From Lasioglossum baleicum (lineage: Eukaryota > Arthropoda > Insecta > Hymenoptera > Halictidae), in the NCBI RefSeq assembly GCF_051020765.1, contig NW_027469372.1, positions 62,001 to 126,000 of the forward strand: a DNA stretch of 64,000 nt. The letters are read 5' to 3'. This document shows positions 8,134-17,013 of this stretch, one piece after another. Positions within the stretch are counted from its first letter, which is position 1. The number at the start of each line of letters is the position of its first letter. Both the position numbers and the translations under genes were made by a program. The notes under the pieces are model-generated. The model was not told the origin of the DNA. It made no database searches and saw only the letters and a list, made by a program, of their open reading frames with translations.

Positions 8134-11100
8134 TGAAATTCGAGTAGATGGGAGAGATAACCCGGACGGTCAGCAGAATGAACGACCATCCGCGAAATTA
8201 GTCTCGGCAATAAATCTCGCGCCGGACTCCCCTATCCCTCGAATAAAAGCAAGATCGTCACTCTTCTCAAAAGAGTGTGAGTTCCTCTTGGACACCGGGT
8301 CCGAGGTCAACTTAATCCGAGCGTCTGGTATCAAATCTGACGTTCATCTAAAAACTGACAGCGTCATACACGTCCATGGCGTGACAGAAGGAGAAATTGC
8401 GACCCTCGGTTATATCAATGCGGAGCTAGCAGATTCCATTAAAGTCACGCTACACGTTCTGCCTGACAGTTTCCCAATTAATATAGATGGTATCTTAGGC
8501 TCCCCCTTCTTCAGAGAGGGAGCAGAAATATCATTTGCGAAGGAATGCGTAGAGTATAAAAACCTACGTATTCCCTTTTCGAATCCTCGGGAATATTCCA
8601 TCGAAAGCCGTACCGCCGCCTGCATAGCCGTCAACGTAAAGGGCCCAAGCGAAGGGTATGTGCGAAAAGTAGATGTAAAACCCGATGTGTTCTTAGGTGA
8701 TTGTTTAGTCACCAACCGTAACGGAAAGGCATACCTGCGATGCTTTAACGCATCGTCCGAAGTGGCGTCCTTCTCCCTGCCTACGTTGGAGGTGGAAGAG
8801 ATCGAGGTTCCCTTTTCGAATATTCAAGCCGAAGTCAATTCGGACTTATTCAATGCTCGTGCGTGCCGCGCGCACGAGACGATCGTTAACGATCAACTCG
8901 CGTCTTCTATTAATTCCGGTAACCATCCCGACGATTCCGGTAGCCATCCCGATTCTTTAAATAATTCCGGTAACCATCCCGACGATTCCGGTAGCCATTC
9001 CGATTCTTTAAATAATTCCGGTAACCATCCCGACGATTCCGGTAGCCATCCCGATACTTTAAAGAATTCCGGTAACCATCCCGACGATTTATATTCAAAG
9101 TCCTGTGTGGAAAGAAACATCAACGCCTTCGCCTCAGATGAACTTTTAGAATGTTCATATGAGAACAATTTAGAAAACATTTCTATTCCTAAAGTTAAAT
9201 CAAAAGGAGTTTATGTTTTGCCACAAACTCCTATCTTCAAATCCTCGCCGGAACAAGACCTCTTGCAGCTTCAACGATCAGGTATCCGTGCGACCGAAAT
9301 CAAAGTCCATGCGTCTGGCAAATACAATTCCGCGAGATTCGCGTCAGCAAGAAAAAGAAATAAAGCCGATACATTATACTCGCCCGAGACAACTAAGTCT
9401 GATTATAAGCTTTCGTTATGTATCTTGCGAAACGAATTCAATCTTCCTAGCGTTAACAGAGGCTCCAATATCGTTACGCCAACGATAAACTATCGCAGCG
9501 ACCCAAGAGCGAAATTTAAAACCTCTGGTCAGCATCACCCCACTCCACAGCAGGAAGACGATATCCCTGCGACGCAACGAGATCTTCAAGGAGAAACCGT
9601 CACCCCTGAAGATCATCAGTCTCTCGACAACGCTATAACAGCAACCATGCAGCCGATACAAGCAGCTATCTTGCTCTCTATTGCCACGCAAGCCTCAACA
9701 CTCATTGGATATGACTGTGGAGGTTCAACCTTGAATATTACCACGTATTCAACTATTGACACTCTTAACTGCGAGCCAGAAGACATCGCACCAGCTGAAA
9801 ATTTAGAAAGAATTCAGCTCCTGCAGCTAGCTGAATTCTCGCAAACTCGTGTCTTGCAATGCCATATCGGAATAGACAGAACCATATACTATTGTGGCAT
9901 GCATTCACATAATTCGGTAGTATCCAATGGTCGACAAGACTATATATTACCGATCTCCAGCGAAACCTGTTCGAGCCTACACACGACGGGGACAATATTC
10001 ATCACCCCAGCCGCCCAGATCACAGGTATTCAGCCGAACTCGACCTCCTCTCACGGCCTCACGTTAGCAGGAGTTATTCAGAACGATGGTAGCTGCGCTG
10101 GAACCACGTATAGTGATCCGTTTGGGACCTGGACCGATGTCGTGGTACAAGCTTTAGTCCGAATCACGATCCGCGACTACATCGCTCCAATCAGATTGTC
10201 AACCGGACAGATTCATCTACAAACTGGGCAAACCTGCCCCCTTCAAAAAGGAAGCTGCTTAGACGCACAAGATGGCCATACGTTCTGGGAAACCACGCCG
10301 ACGGACTCGTGCAAATTCAATAATTATGATGTCTTGTACGAAGGGATAGCCACTAAACTATCCTCCAAGGTGAATCCTTCTCCAACCCTGTATACCGTAG
10401 CATCGCAGGACACGACTTTTGCACTCACGGAGACAGGCAGATCGTCAGTTTGCGGATATGTCATAATCCGAACGGAACACCCCAAGCTGTTCATTCTGGA
10501 AGTTGGAAGTTCAGGAAAATTCAAGGAGAAAACACACACCTTGGTCAACAATCTGGACATCTTCACGTATGTCAACAGCAAATTTGTTTACGTGGAGAAG
10601 CACCTCCGGAAACAATTTTCTCAACTCTACAAAGATGTAATCCGTCAGAAGTGTGAGCTAGAGCGTCAGATTCTCCAGAACGCCCTCACATTATTACATT
10701 CAGCACCCGAAGAAGTTGCCACTGCCATCATGAAGGATGTCGGATTTATCGCAGTTCCAGCAGGAGAGGTAGTGCACATAATAAAGTGCATACCAGTCAC
10801 GGTCCAAGTGAGGAAAACCGAACGGTGTTATGATGAGCTACCCATCACGTATCGGAACACATCAAAATTCCTGAAGCCAAGGGACCACATCATTTCAAAT
10901 ACGGGGACAGAAAAGCCATGCAATGAGCTACTTCCCCCATATTACAGACTCCACGGAACATGGTATCGCCTAACACCGTCATTGATGGAGGCCATCACTC
11001 CTTCGGAGCTTCACCCCCTCGCCAAGTCAACCTGGAAATACATAGATCCGAAGAACTTGGCAACGGGAGGCATTTATTCACAAGACGACCTGGACAAACT

Positions 11101-11674
11101 ACAGGATCATATAATGTTTCCTGTAGAGAAGGTAGCAGTCATAAATTCAATCGCACAGGGTGCGACGGGAAGACAGTTTGCAGCAGGAAACATCAATATG
11201 TTCAACCTGCTCGATGAAAACTCCCTACAGCAGATAGCGGAGTCTACAGCACAGAAATTATGGTCCGGATTCACTACATTCGGATCAATAAGTGCTGGAA
11301 TAATCGGAGTGTATGTAGCGATCCGCACGATCAAAACAATCATCAGTACGATCGTTAACGGCATCGCATTACACTCACTATACGGCTGGAGCCTGCATCT
11401 CGTTGTCGCCATCTGGAGTTCACTGACCCGGTTCTTTATATTCATGAAGCAGAGGGACAACAAGACTTCAGCGGCCATCGAGGACAAAGATAGTGATAGT
11501 GCCAGTGTCGGAGAATTCCGAACCCGTCCTCCCTTGACGAAACGAACGTTAATTTGCGATTCCCTTGACCCAGTGTTGCGAGACAGGGATGACATTTCAG
11601 TGCATCCTGTCTACCGCCACCCAGAGGCAGAGATTCCACTGCGTGAAATCTCTTCTCTAAGGGGGGAGGTGTGA
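8030..11674 (+). CDS. pro-env: Protease-linker-Env polyprotein (A2)
   Basis: The -1 frame is open from the frameshift heptamer to TGA at 11672-11674. The protease motif begins at 8288. Only three full 17-aa linker repeats are present, the fewest among the A copies. The Env ATG is at about 9647 and the membrane region and tail match A4 (NKTSAAIEDKDSDS variant). Because gag has been deleted, the normal Gag-frameshift route to translation is gone; the reading frame nevertheless shows no stop, so the loss looks recent. Confidence 0.85.
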   Translation, partial: RIKPPDKRDQRTGGIPRESPKGNTAGRHQQRPAVDEIRVDGRDNPDGQQNERPSAKLVSAINLAPDSPIPRIKARSSLFSKECEFLLDTGSEVNLIRASGIKSDVHLKTDSVIHVHGVTEGEIATLGYINAELADSIKVTLHVLPDSFPINIDGILGSPFFREGAEISFAKECVEYKNLRIPFSNPREYSIESRTAACIAVNVKGPSEGYVRKVDVKPDVFLGDCLVTNRNGKAYLRCFNASSEVASFSLPTLEVEEIEVPFSNIQAEVNSDLFNARACRAHETIVNDQLASSINSGNHPDDSGSHPDSLNNSGNHPDDSGSHSDSLNNSGNHPDDSGSHPDTLKNSGNHPDDLYSKSCVERNINAFASDELLECSYENNLENISIPKVKSKGVYVLPQTPIFKSSPEQDLLQLQRSGIRATEIKVHASGKYNSARFASARKRNKADTLYSPETTKSDYKLSLCILRNEFNLPSVNRGSNIVTPTINYRSDPRAKFKTSGQHHPTPQQEDDIPATQRDLQGETVTPEDHQSLDNAITATMQPIQAAILLSIATQASTLIGYDCGGSTLNITTYSTIDTLNCEPEDIAPAENLERIQLLQLAEFSQTRVLQCHIGIDRTIYYCGMHSHNSVVSNGRQDYILPISSETCSSLHTTGTIFITPAAQITGIQPNSTSSHGLTLAGVIQNDGSCAGTTYSDPFGTWTDVVVQALVRITIRDYIAPIRLSTGQIHLQTGQTCPLQKGSCLDAQDGHTFWETTPTDSCKFNNYDVLYEGIATKLSSKVNPSPTLYTVASQDTTFALTETGRSSVCGYVIIRTEHPKLFILEVGSSGKFKEKTHTLVNNLDIFTYVNSKFVYVEKHLRKQFSQLYKDVIRQKCELERQILQNALTLLHSAPEEVATAIMKDVGFIAVPAGEVVHIIKCIPVTVQVRKTERCYDELPITYRNTSKFLKPRDHIISNTGTEKPCNELLPPYYRLHGTWYRLTPSLMEAITPSELHPLAKSTWKYIDPKNLATGGIYSQDDLDKLQDHIMFPVEKVAVINSIAQGATGRQFAAGNINMFNLLDENSLQQIAESTAQKLWSGFTTFGSISAGIIGVYVAIRTIKTIISTIVNGIALHSLYGWSLHLVVAIWSSLTRFFIFMKQRDNKTSAAIEDKDSDSASVGEFRTRPPLTKRTLICDSLDPVLRDRDDISVHPVYRHPEAEIPLREISSLRGEV

Positions 11675-12194
11675 CGTCGGTCGCACCTCCGACGTTAGCT
11701 TTAAGACTACATGTAAAATTAGATACATAAGAGCGAGCGTTCCCCTTTAAAGATTCCAAACCTCCTAAAAATCCTTCATAACAATGAATCCTTAACACCA
11801 CGTACATCTGATTGAAATCCATCAACATAACCTAAAATCCAAAATCTGTCAAAATCCTAAAATAGCCAAAAATGGCCCAAACTCGAAGATTGAAATATCA
11901 TTGGACTCGTGAGCGAAAATCATGAAACTAACCTAAAAATTTGTAGGTTATGTTCTCAATTCGCGTTTGTTTAGACTTTACCAAAATTTCGATTTTTGGT
12001 AATTTTCAAAAGTACTTAGAATATTTTCAAACATATGATCGGTCGACAAATGATGTCAACTAATCATATGACATATAAAATTTACATCGAAACGCCTTGC
12101 AAGAGCAAGCGCTCGAAAATATTCTAAGTCCCAATTTATTTAAATAAATAAATAGGTACGCCAATGGTTACCACTTAATTTTCGAGTCCTGCAC
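11670..12194 (+). repeat. LTR A, left part (3' LTR of A2)
   Basis: Starts TGTGACGTCGG after the purine tract and breaks off at GCAC (12191-12194), where LTR B begins. The missing remainder is at 34098-35280 and 43677-43689. Contains the U3 inverted repeats and TATA region. Confidence 0.85.
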
Positions 12195-12438
12195 TGTTAC
12201 GTCGTCCGATGTACGACGTTGGCCTTGTACATACACTATGTATACAAGGTCTGATCTGCATAAGATCCACACACCGTCCCCTAGACATAAGAGCATAGTA
12301 TTAAGATCTCATATATTCTATTGTTCTAATCCTTATCTCCGTCTCTACCCATCACCATAACTTCACCTTGATCAACACCTTACCTCAGTTTCAACCCATC
12401 ACCACGACACATAATGCAATAAAGTATTGCATCACTCT

Positions 12439-12473
12439 GGAAGCATCTAGAAGCTTCTAGAAACGTCGAGAAG
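12439..12473 (+). promoter_or_regulatory. Heat-shock element cluster in LTR B
   Basis: Seven consecutive 5-bp units alternate between nGAAn and nTTCn. Three adjacent units (AGAAG CTTCT AGAAA, 12449-12463) are a perfect heat-shock element; two others are off by one base. The cluster is conserved in every LTR B copy covering this point: 6076-6110, 18701-18735, 33819-33853, 43703-43737, 51026-51060 and 53951-53985. Confidence 0.65.
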
Positions 12474-13100
12474 TCCAAAGACTGCTGCATCAGCAGTCCC
12501 ACGCTCGTAGAGGGCAATAGGACAGCCACGAGACTGCAGCGTCAGCAGAAATGCACGTGCAGTCCCCGGGAGCGAAGACGCTGCTGCGTCAGCGGTTCTC
12601 CCACTCCGACGACTGAAGAACAAAGAGACTGCAGCGTCAGCTATCCCCACTCCGACCGAAGGAGGCAAGGCAGAGCGGACGCTTGCATCAGTCCGCCTCC
12701 GACCGGCGACTCGAGCAGTCGTGCCAACCTGGCCTCAGCCGCCAGTCCGGCTTCTTCCGACTTTAAGAGCAGACGTGTTCAGTCTAGCTCCGCGATAGTG
12801 AAGTGTGTCGATCCTTCACTCCTAATTCCAATTCCAATTCCAACTCTAACTCAACTCAACTCAAGTCCTAATTCTCATACATTAATCCTACAACATATTA
12901 CTATATCCATTATTCATTAATCCAATTACTACTCTTATTATAATACTACTTACATATTGTATACCAGTGTACTTACCAGTTCTTATTTAATATATCGTTG
13001 TTATACCAGTGCTTCGATCTTGTTATTCTTGTGTTAGTTCAACACCATCTTCCAATTCAGTTCTTGCATAGAATATATTAAACTCGTGACATATCCGGAC

Positions 13101-13224
13101 TTGGTCTAAAGTGCGCAGTGGAAACGCTGAGCCGCCAATAAGGAATTTGAAGCGAGTCACAGAGAAGTTCTCGTGCCACGTCTAGAATTGGTCTAAAGAG
13201 CGCAGTGGAAACGCTGAGCCGCCA
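13101..13224 (+). repeat. 37-bp direct repeat upstream of LTR ORF
   Basis: TTGGTCTAAAG plus GCGCAGTGGAAACGCTGAGC occurs at 13101-13137 and 13188-13224 with one difference. Each unit can form AGCG/CGCT around a 9-nt loop. It ends about 100 bp before the ATG of the LTR ORF and is present in other LTR B copies. Confidence 0.6.
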
Positions 13225-13323
13225 CTATAGACGTGAAGCGAGTTAACTACCTAAAAGGTTAGTAACAAATGGAGTTTCATTTTCATTATATTATTAATAT
13301 TCCATCATTACTATTCCTTACCC

Positions 13324-13840
13324 ATGCGACGCCCACGTCGAGCGGGACGCAAGTATCAACTTGCTAAATTGAGACGCGCGTTGAGAAATAAAGCGGTGCT
13401 CGATCAAATCATTGCCACTACCGAGTGGACAGCTTCTGGGAACCACCGAGCACATTCCGTGTGACGCGTCCGATTACGTTTCTGTATACGGTTGCCCTTG
13501 CAACCCTCCTAAAGAGGTCAACCACGCGGACCTCTCGCGAGCTCCGACGCCAGTTCTACATCCGGTCGATTGTCCAGAGGTGATCGACATAGCCGACGAC
13601 GACGACAGCCGAGACACGATCATCGTTCCCAGGGTCCGTTGCCGAATCATCCGTGACGTTCCTCTGCCAGCTCATCAACGTGTCGTCTTGCGGCCAGCAT
13701 CCAAGGCCACTAACGTCGTCCCGAACCGAGCAGCAGCAACTCTGCCAGATCTTCCCCACCTCGAGGACATCTGTATAGAAGATCCGATGTACGACACCTA
13801 CTGTCAGTACCGCCAGTTCCTGCTGCAACAATATTATTAG
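13324..13840 (+). pseudogene. LTR B ORF, frameshifted copy (B1)
   Basis: Corresponds to the intact 172-codon ORF at 44577-45095, but two bases are missing near 13433 (ACAGCTTCTGG instead of ACAGAACTTCTGG). The reading frame breaks after about 36 codons. The same two-base loss is found in both reversed B LTRs at 17014-18979 and 23159-24224, so it marks a sub-lineage of LTR B and not a local accident. Confidence 0.75.
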
Positions 13841-14153
13841 GCGTTAATACAGCATTGCGGTGAGTCGTATAATGTCTTGTATAATTGCTGAATCCTGTAA
13901 ACTCACCGTTTTCGTTGCATCATCTCGCGCGTGATTCTTGTCGGACACTTCTTGTAACCGCGTCGGACGTTCTCTTCTTGACTGCATCCATAGCAATATC
14001 GGTTGTCCTAGTGCATATGACAGCCCGCGGCTGTCTCGGCACGAAAGACCACTCCTCATTTTAATCATAATATCTCAACCGTCCGTCTGTCACTGTTCTC
14101 TTTTCTCTCTCCTGGTACCTGTAACAAAAACACAGTGACGGACGTGACAAATT

Positions 14154-14170
14154 TGGCGCAGTCGGTAGGA
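14154..14170 (+). other. Primer-binding site of B1 (tRNA-Ser type)
   Basis: TGGCGCAGTCGGTAGGA starts five bases after the LTR end. It is the same 17-mer as in family A. B copies have one PBS. The leader to the gag ATG is only about 110 bp and shows no obvious repeat. Confidence 0.75.
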
Positions 14171-14262
14171 CATCGAAGTGGTCGCCGATATTTGCATTAA
14201 TAAGCCCCGACGCGTGTCAGTGCGAAGTTCACATTTCTTAAATCCCATTTATATCTTTCAAA

Positions 14263-15621
14263 ATGTCTCGCCCAATCACGCGATCTCAAAAGGATCTCCG
14301 AGCAGATCCTAACGCAGACCTTCCTCCAATGACCGAGGAAGAGTTACTCCTTTACGCGCAAGACCTCGCCCGTAGAGAGCAATATCTCAAAGAAGAAACT
14401 GATTTTATTGCCAAATTGCGTCTCAAATATGAAGAAGACGCACAAAACCAAAAGAATATGCTCGACGAAATACGAAAAGAGCTTCATAACATCCAAATCA
14501 CGAGTCAAACCCTACGTCAACAATCGCCTACACCAGGCCCTAGTAACGTCTCTAATATGCGGGAACCTTCACCGCCAGAGCCACGCGAAATCCCACAGTA
14601 TGAACCTACTGGTAATTTCGCTCTAAAACAAGCTGCCGAGCTTGTCCCTAGATTCGACGGAACTTCGTCTTCCGTCCTACAATTCATACGCGCATGTAAA
14701 CGCGCGCGTGACACCGTACCGGCCACTGCAGAGCGTGCCCTCACAAAATTGCTCTGCAATAAACTCCACGATCGTGCTTATGCCGCTATAGAAGGCCAGC
14801 ACATATTCACAATTTCTGCACTATGCGAGAAATTACGAACAGTACTGGGCCCATACAAATTCGTTGACCAGTACCGTGGCGATCTCGCGAGTGTACTCCA
14901 AGCTCCAAACGAGCACATCTTAGACTTCATCAATCGCGTTAAAGACCTTCGAACCGCGATTCAAGATGCCACAGATATTGGCCTTGATTACGAAGAACTA
15001 GATCGCTTCGTAGTAGATTGTTTTCTACGAGGTCTCCTTCCCCAGCTGCGTGCCGAAGTGCTTCATTGCCCTTCGCGAAATCCTGCCACTGTTTTCGAAG
15101 CAGCCATCTCTGCTTACAGGCAGTATGAATCAGACCAGACTCGTCGACGAGAACTGATCCGCGAAGAAAAACGAGTCAGCTTCTCTGATAACCGGCCGTA
15201 TCGCCCGCGTTCCACGAATGAATCCGCTCGTGATATCCCAGAACGAACTCAAGAACGCCGCGATAACAGACCGGACTCGTCTCAGCAGTCCTCGAGAAAC
15301 TCAAACCGGGACTCTTATCGCTCCCCGACGCCGCAACGGCGATGGGAAAATAATCCTCGCGACCAAAACACGTACCGCGATGGTCGCACAGATCGCCCCT
15401 CAAGCCCTAACAAGTTTTGCAACTACTGCAAAGTCCCCGGGCACGATATTCACGAGTGCCGTAAGCGCGCTTTTAATAATAATAGGAGGTCGGGAAACGA
15501 GTCCGGCCTCCCGACCGAAGCCAACCCAAGGCGGGAGGCCGCATCTTCAACCCAAACTACAGCCCGCACCCAAACAGCTATCCGGACGAACGACCAGTCC
15601 GACGATTCGTCTCAGCAGTAA
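14263..15621 (+). CDS. gag: Gag polyprotein (B1), 452 aa
   Basis: Structural protein of the particle. An N-terminal charged, probably coiled-coil stretch (about residues 22-75) is followed by a capsid-like helical domain (about 110-300) in the style of insect Ty3/Gypsy Gag, with short motifs such as RFDGTSSSVLQFIRACKRA. Then comes an Arg/Ser/Asp-rich region and one CCHC knuckle, CX2CX4HX4C, at 386-399. The start is the first ATG after the PBS. The family A Gag is clearly related but has a different N-terminus. The -1 slip site lies shortly after the knuckle, so a minority of ribosomes would continue into PR. Confidence 0.9.
   Translation: MSRPITRSQKDLRADPNADLPPMTEEELLLYAQDLARREQYLKEETDFIAKLRLKYEEDAQNQKNMLDEIRKELHNIQITSQTLRQQSPTPGPSNVSNMREPSPPEPREIPQYEPTGNFALKQAAELVPRFDGTSSSVLQFIRACKRARDTVPATAERALTKLLCNKLHDRAYAAIEGQHIFTISALCEKLRTVLGPYKFVDQYRGDLASVLQAPNEHILDFINRVKDLRTAIQDATDIGLDYEELDRFVVDCFLRGLLPQLRAEVLHCPSRNPATVFEAAISAYRQYESDQTRRRELIREEKRVSFSDNRPYRPRSTNESARDIPERTQERRDNRPDSSQQSSRNSNRDSYRSPTPQRRWENNPRDQNTYRDGRTDRPSSPNKFCNYCKVPGHDIHECRKRAFNNNRRSGNESGLPTEANPRREAASSTQTTARTQTAIRTNDQSDDSSQQ
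15492..15540 (+). promoter_or_regulatory. Programmed -1 frameshift signal, B1
   Basis: GGGAAAC (15492-15498) sits in the gag phase as G GGA AAC, a known -1 slippery heptamer type. After a 6-nt spacer a perfect 9-bp stem GGCCTCCCG/CGGGAGGCC follows (15505-15513 and 15532-15540). The -1 frame is open from here into PR and crosses the gag stop. Confidence 0.85.
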
Positions 15622-17010
15622 ATCTTGCTGCAGACTCACCAATTCCGCGCGTAAAAATCTCCGCCCCTCAATTACAAAAGAAGTGTGAATTTTTGTTAGA
15701 CACGGGTTCGGAGATCAATTTAATTCGTGCGTCAAGTCTAGAACCAAATCTACCTATAGATCATACGAACACTATAGAAGTCCAAGGAATAACCGAGGGA
15801 TCCATTCCAACTCTCGGTCAAATTAAAATACACTTACAGGGTCAAAACCCTATCGAATTTCATGTCTTGGGAGAAAGCTTCCCAATTAACATCGACGGAA
15901 TCCTCGGTTCTCCCTTCTTCAGAACAGGAGCCGAGATCTCCTTTGCGAATGAATACATCATGATAGGAAACATTCGGGTTCCCTTCTCGAACCCTTGCGC
16001 GCCCACGGCTGAGCCTCGCGATAAATTGGCAGCAGAGGTTATTTCAATGCCTTCGTCTATGACCAACGATCTCGTTAAAACTCTAGCCGCCAAGCGTGAG
16101 GAACATTCGGCAAGGAACGTTCGAGTGTCTTCCTCAAATCCTCGTGCACCCGCGGTCAGACCTTGCAGAGCCCCGGTGACGGAGGTTATTTCAATGCCTC
16201 CTCGGGATTCGATCGAGTGCTCCCTAGAGAAAAACGCCGTGAAAAGCCGGCCGGAATCGAAGGAGACTCGAGAGATATCGGAGTACACTGCGAGAAGTCG
16301 GATCGTGGAGCGTGAGGATCGAGTCCGAACAAAGACTCCTCTGAAATCCGAAGAATTCGTCCTCGAACCTCGTACCGTTGCGTGCATAGCGGTCGACGTC
16401 GATGGACCCAAACAGGGATATATCCGCCGTGTTAACGTAGCGCCGGATGTATTCCTGGGTGACTGCGTCGTCACCAATCGTAAAGGCAAAGCGAGCCTCC
16501 GGTGTTTTAACACCTCGTCGGAAAGAGTTTCATTTCGATTGCCCCCATTGGAGATGGAAGAAATCGAGTCGTACTCTTCCGACCTTTCTAATTCCGGGAA
16601 CCATCCCGACGTATTCGGTAACCATCCCGACCATTCTACTTCCGGGTATCATCCCGACGTATTCGGTAACCATCCCGACCTTTCTAATTCCGGGTATCGT
16701 CCCGACGCATTCGGTAACCATCCCGACCTTTCTAACTCCGGTAACCAGCCCGATTCTCATACTAACTCCGGTAACCAGCCCGATTCTTATACTAACTCCG
16801 GTAACCAGCCCGATCATTATACTAACTCCGGTAACCAGCCCGATCCTTATTCTAACTCCGGTAACCAGCCCGATCAATTCCAAGACCAACTCCATTCCTA
16901 CGACAATCAAAGATCTTCAAGACCCATATGTAAGCAGGTCTGTTCTATATTGCACAATAAACCCAGTGACAGTTCTAAACCAGAGAAGGATATCAAAGCC
17001 TCCAAAGTAA
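15498..17010 (+). pseudogene. pro-env: Protease-linker, env lost (B1)
   Basis: Open in the -1 frame from the slip site. Protease motif LDTGSEINLI starts near 15696, ILGSPFF about 65 residues on; the connector ends in LEMEEIE. The linker carries 16-aa (NSGYHPDVFGNHPDLS type) and 10-aa (NSGNQPDSYT type) repeats. True sequence ends about 17010 at the junction with a reversed LTR; the frame then runs into LTR bases and stops at 17084. No Env is left, so this copy could make Gag and Gag-PR only. Confidence 0.8.
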
Positions 17011-17013
17011 ATT

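Larger units (their letters stand above)
7551..11669 (+). mobile_element. A2 internal region, gag deleted
   Basis: Leader with two primer-binding sites, then a fusion of the leader to the very end of gag, then the complete PR-Env frame and the purine tract just before 11670. A2 is the host element into whose 3' LTR the B cluster inserted, so it is one of the oldest copies here. It keeps the frameshift heptamer (8024-8030) and hairpin arms (8038-8045, 8064-8071) although no Gag can reach them. Confidence 0.85.
12195..14149 (+). repeat. LTR B, 5' LTR of B1 (1955 bp)
   Basis: Begins TGTTACGTCGTCCG and ends GGACGTGACA. The first bases fold as ACGTCGT/ACGACGT with a 7-nt loop. Notable contents are a heat-shock-element cluster (12439-12473), three TGACnnnGC motifs on the minus strand (12536-12544, 12583-12591, 12631-12639), a 37-bp direct repeat (13101-13137 and 13188-13224), the LTR ORF (13324-13840) and a splice-donor-like GCG/GTGAGT (13860-13865). 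CCGG at 13096-13099 corresponds to the A3 insertion site in B2. Confidence 0.9.
12195..17013 (+). mobile_element. B1: truncated family B element
   Basis: 5' LTR, PBS, gag, and PR frame as far as the linker. At about 17008-17013 the internal sequence is joined head-on to a reversed LTR B with a few bases of its PBS side (AAATT). Env, PPT and 3' LTR are missing. GCAC precedes the LTR and recurs at 34098, so B1 is the left end of a compound insertion ending with B2. Confidence 0.8.
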
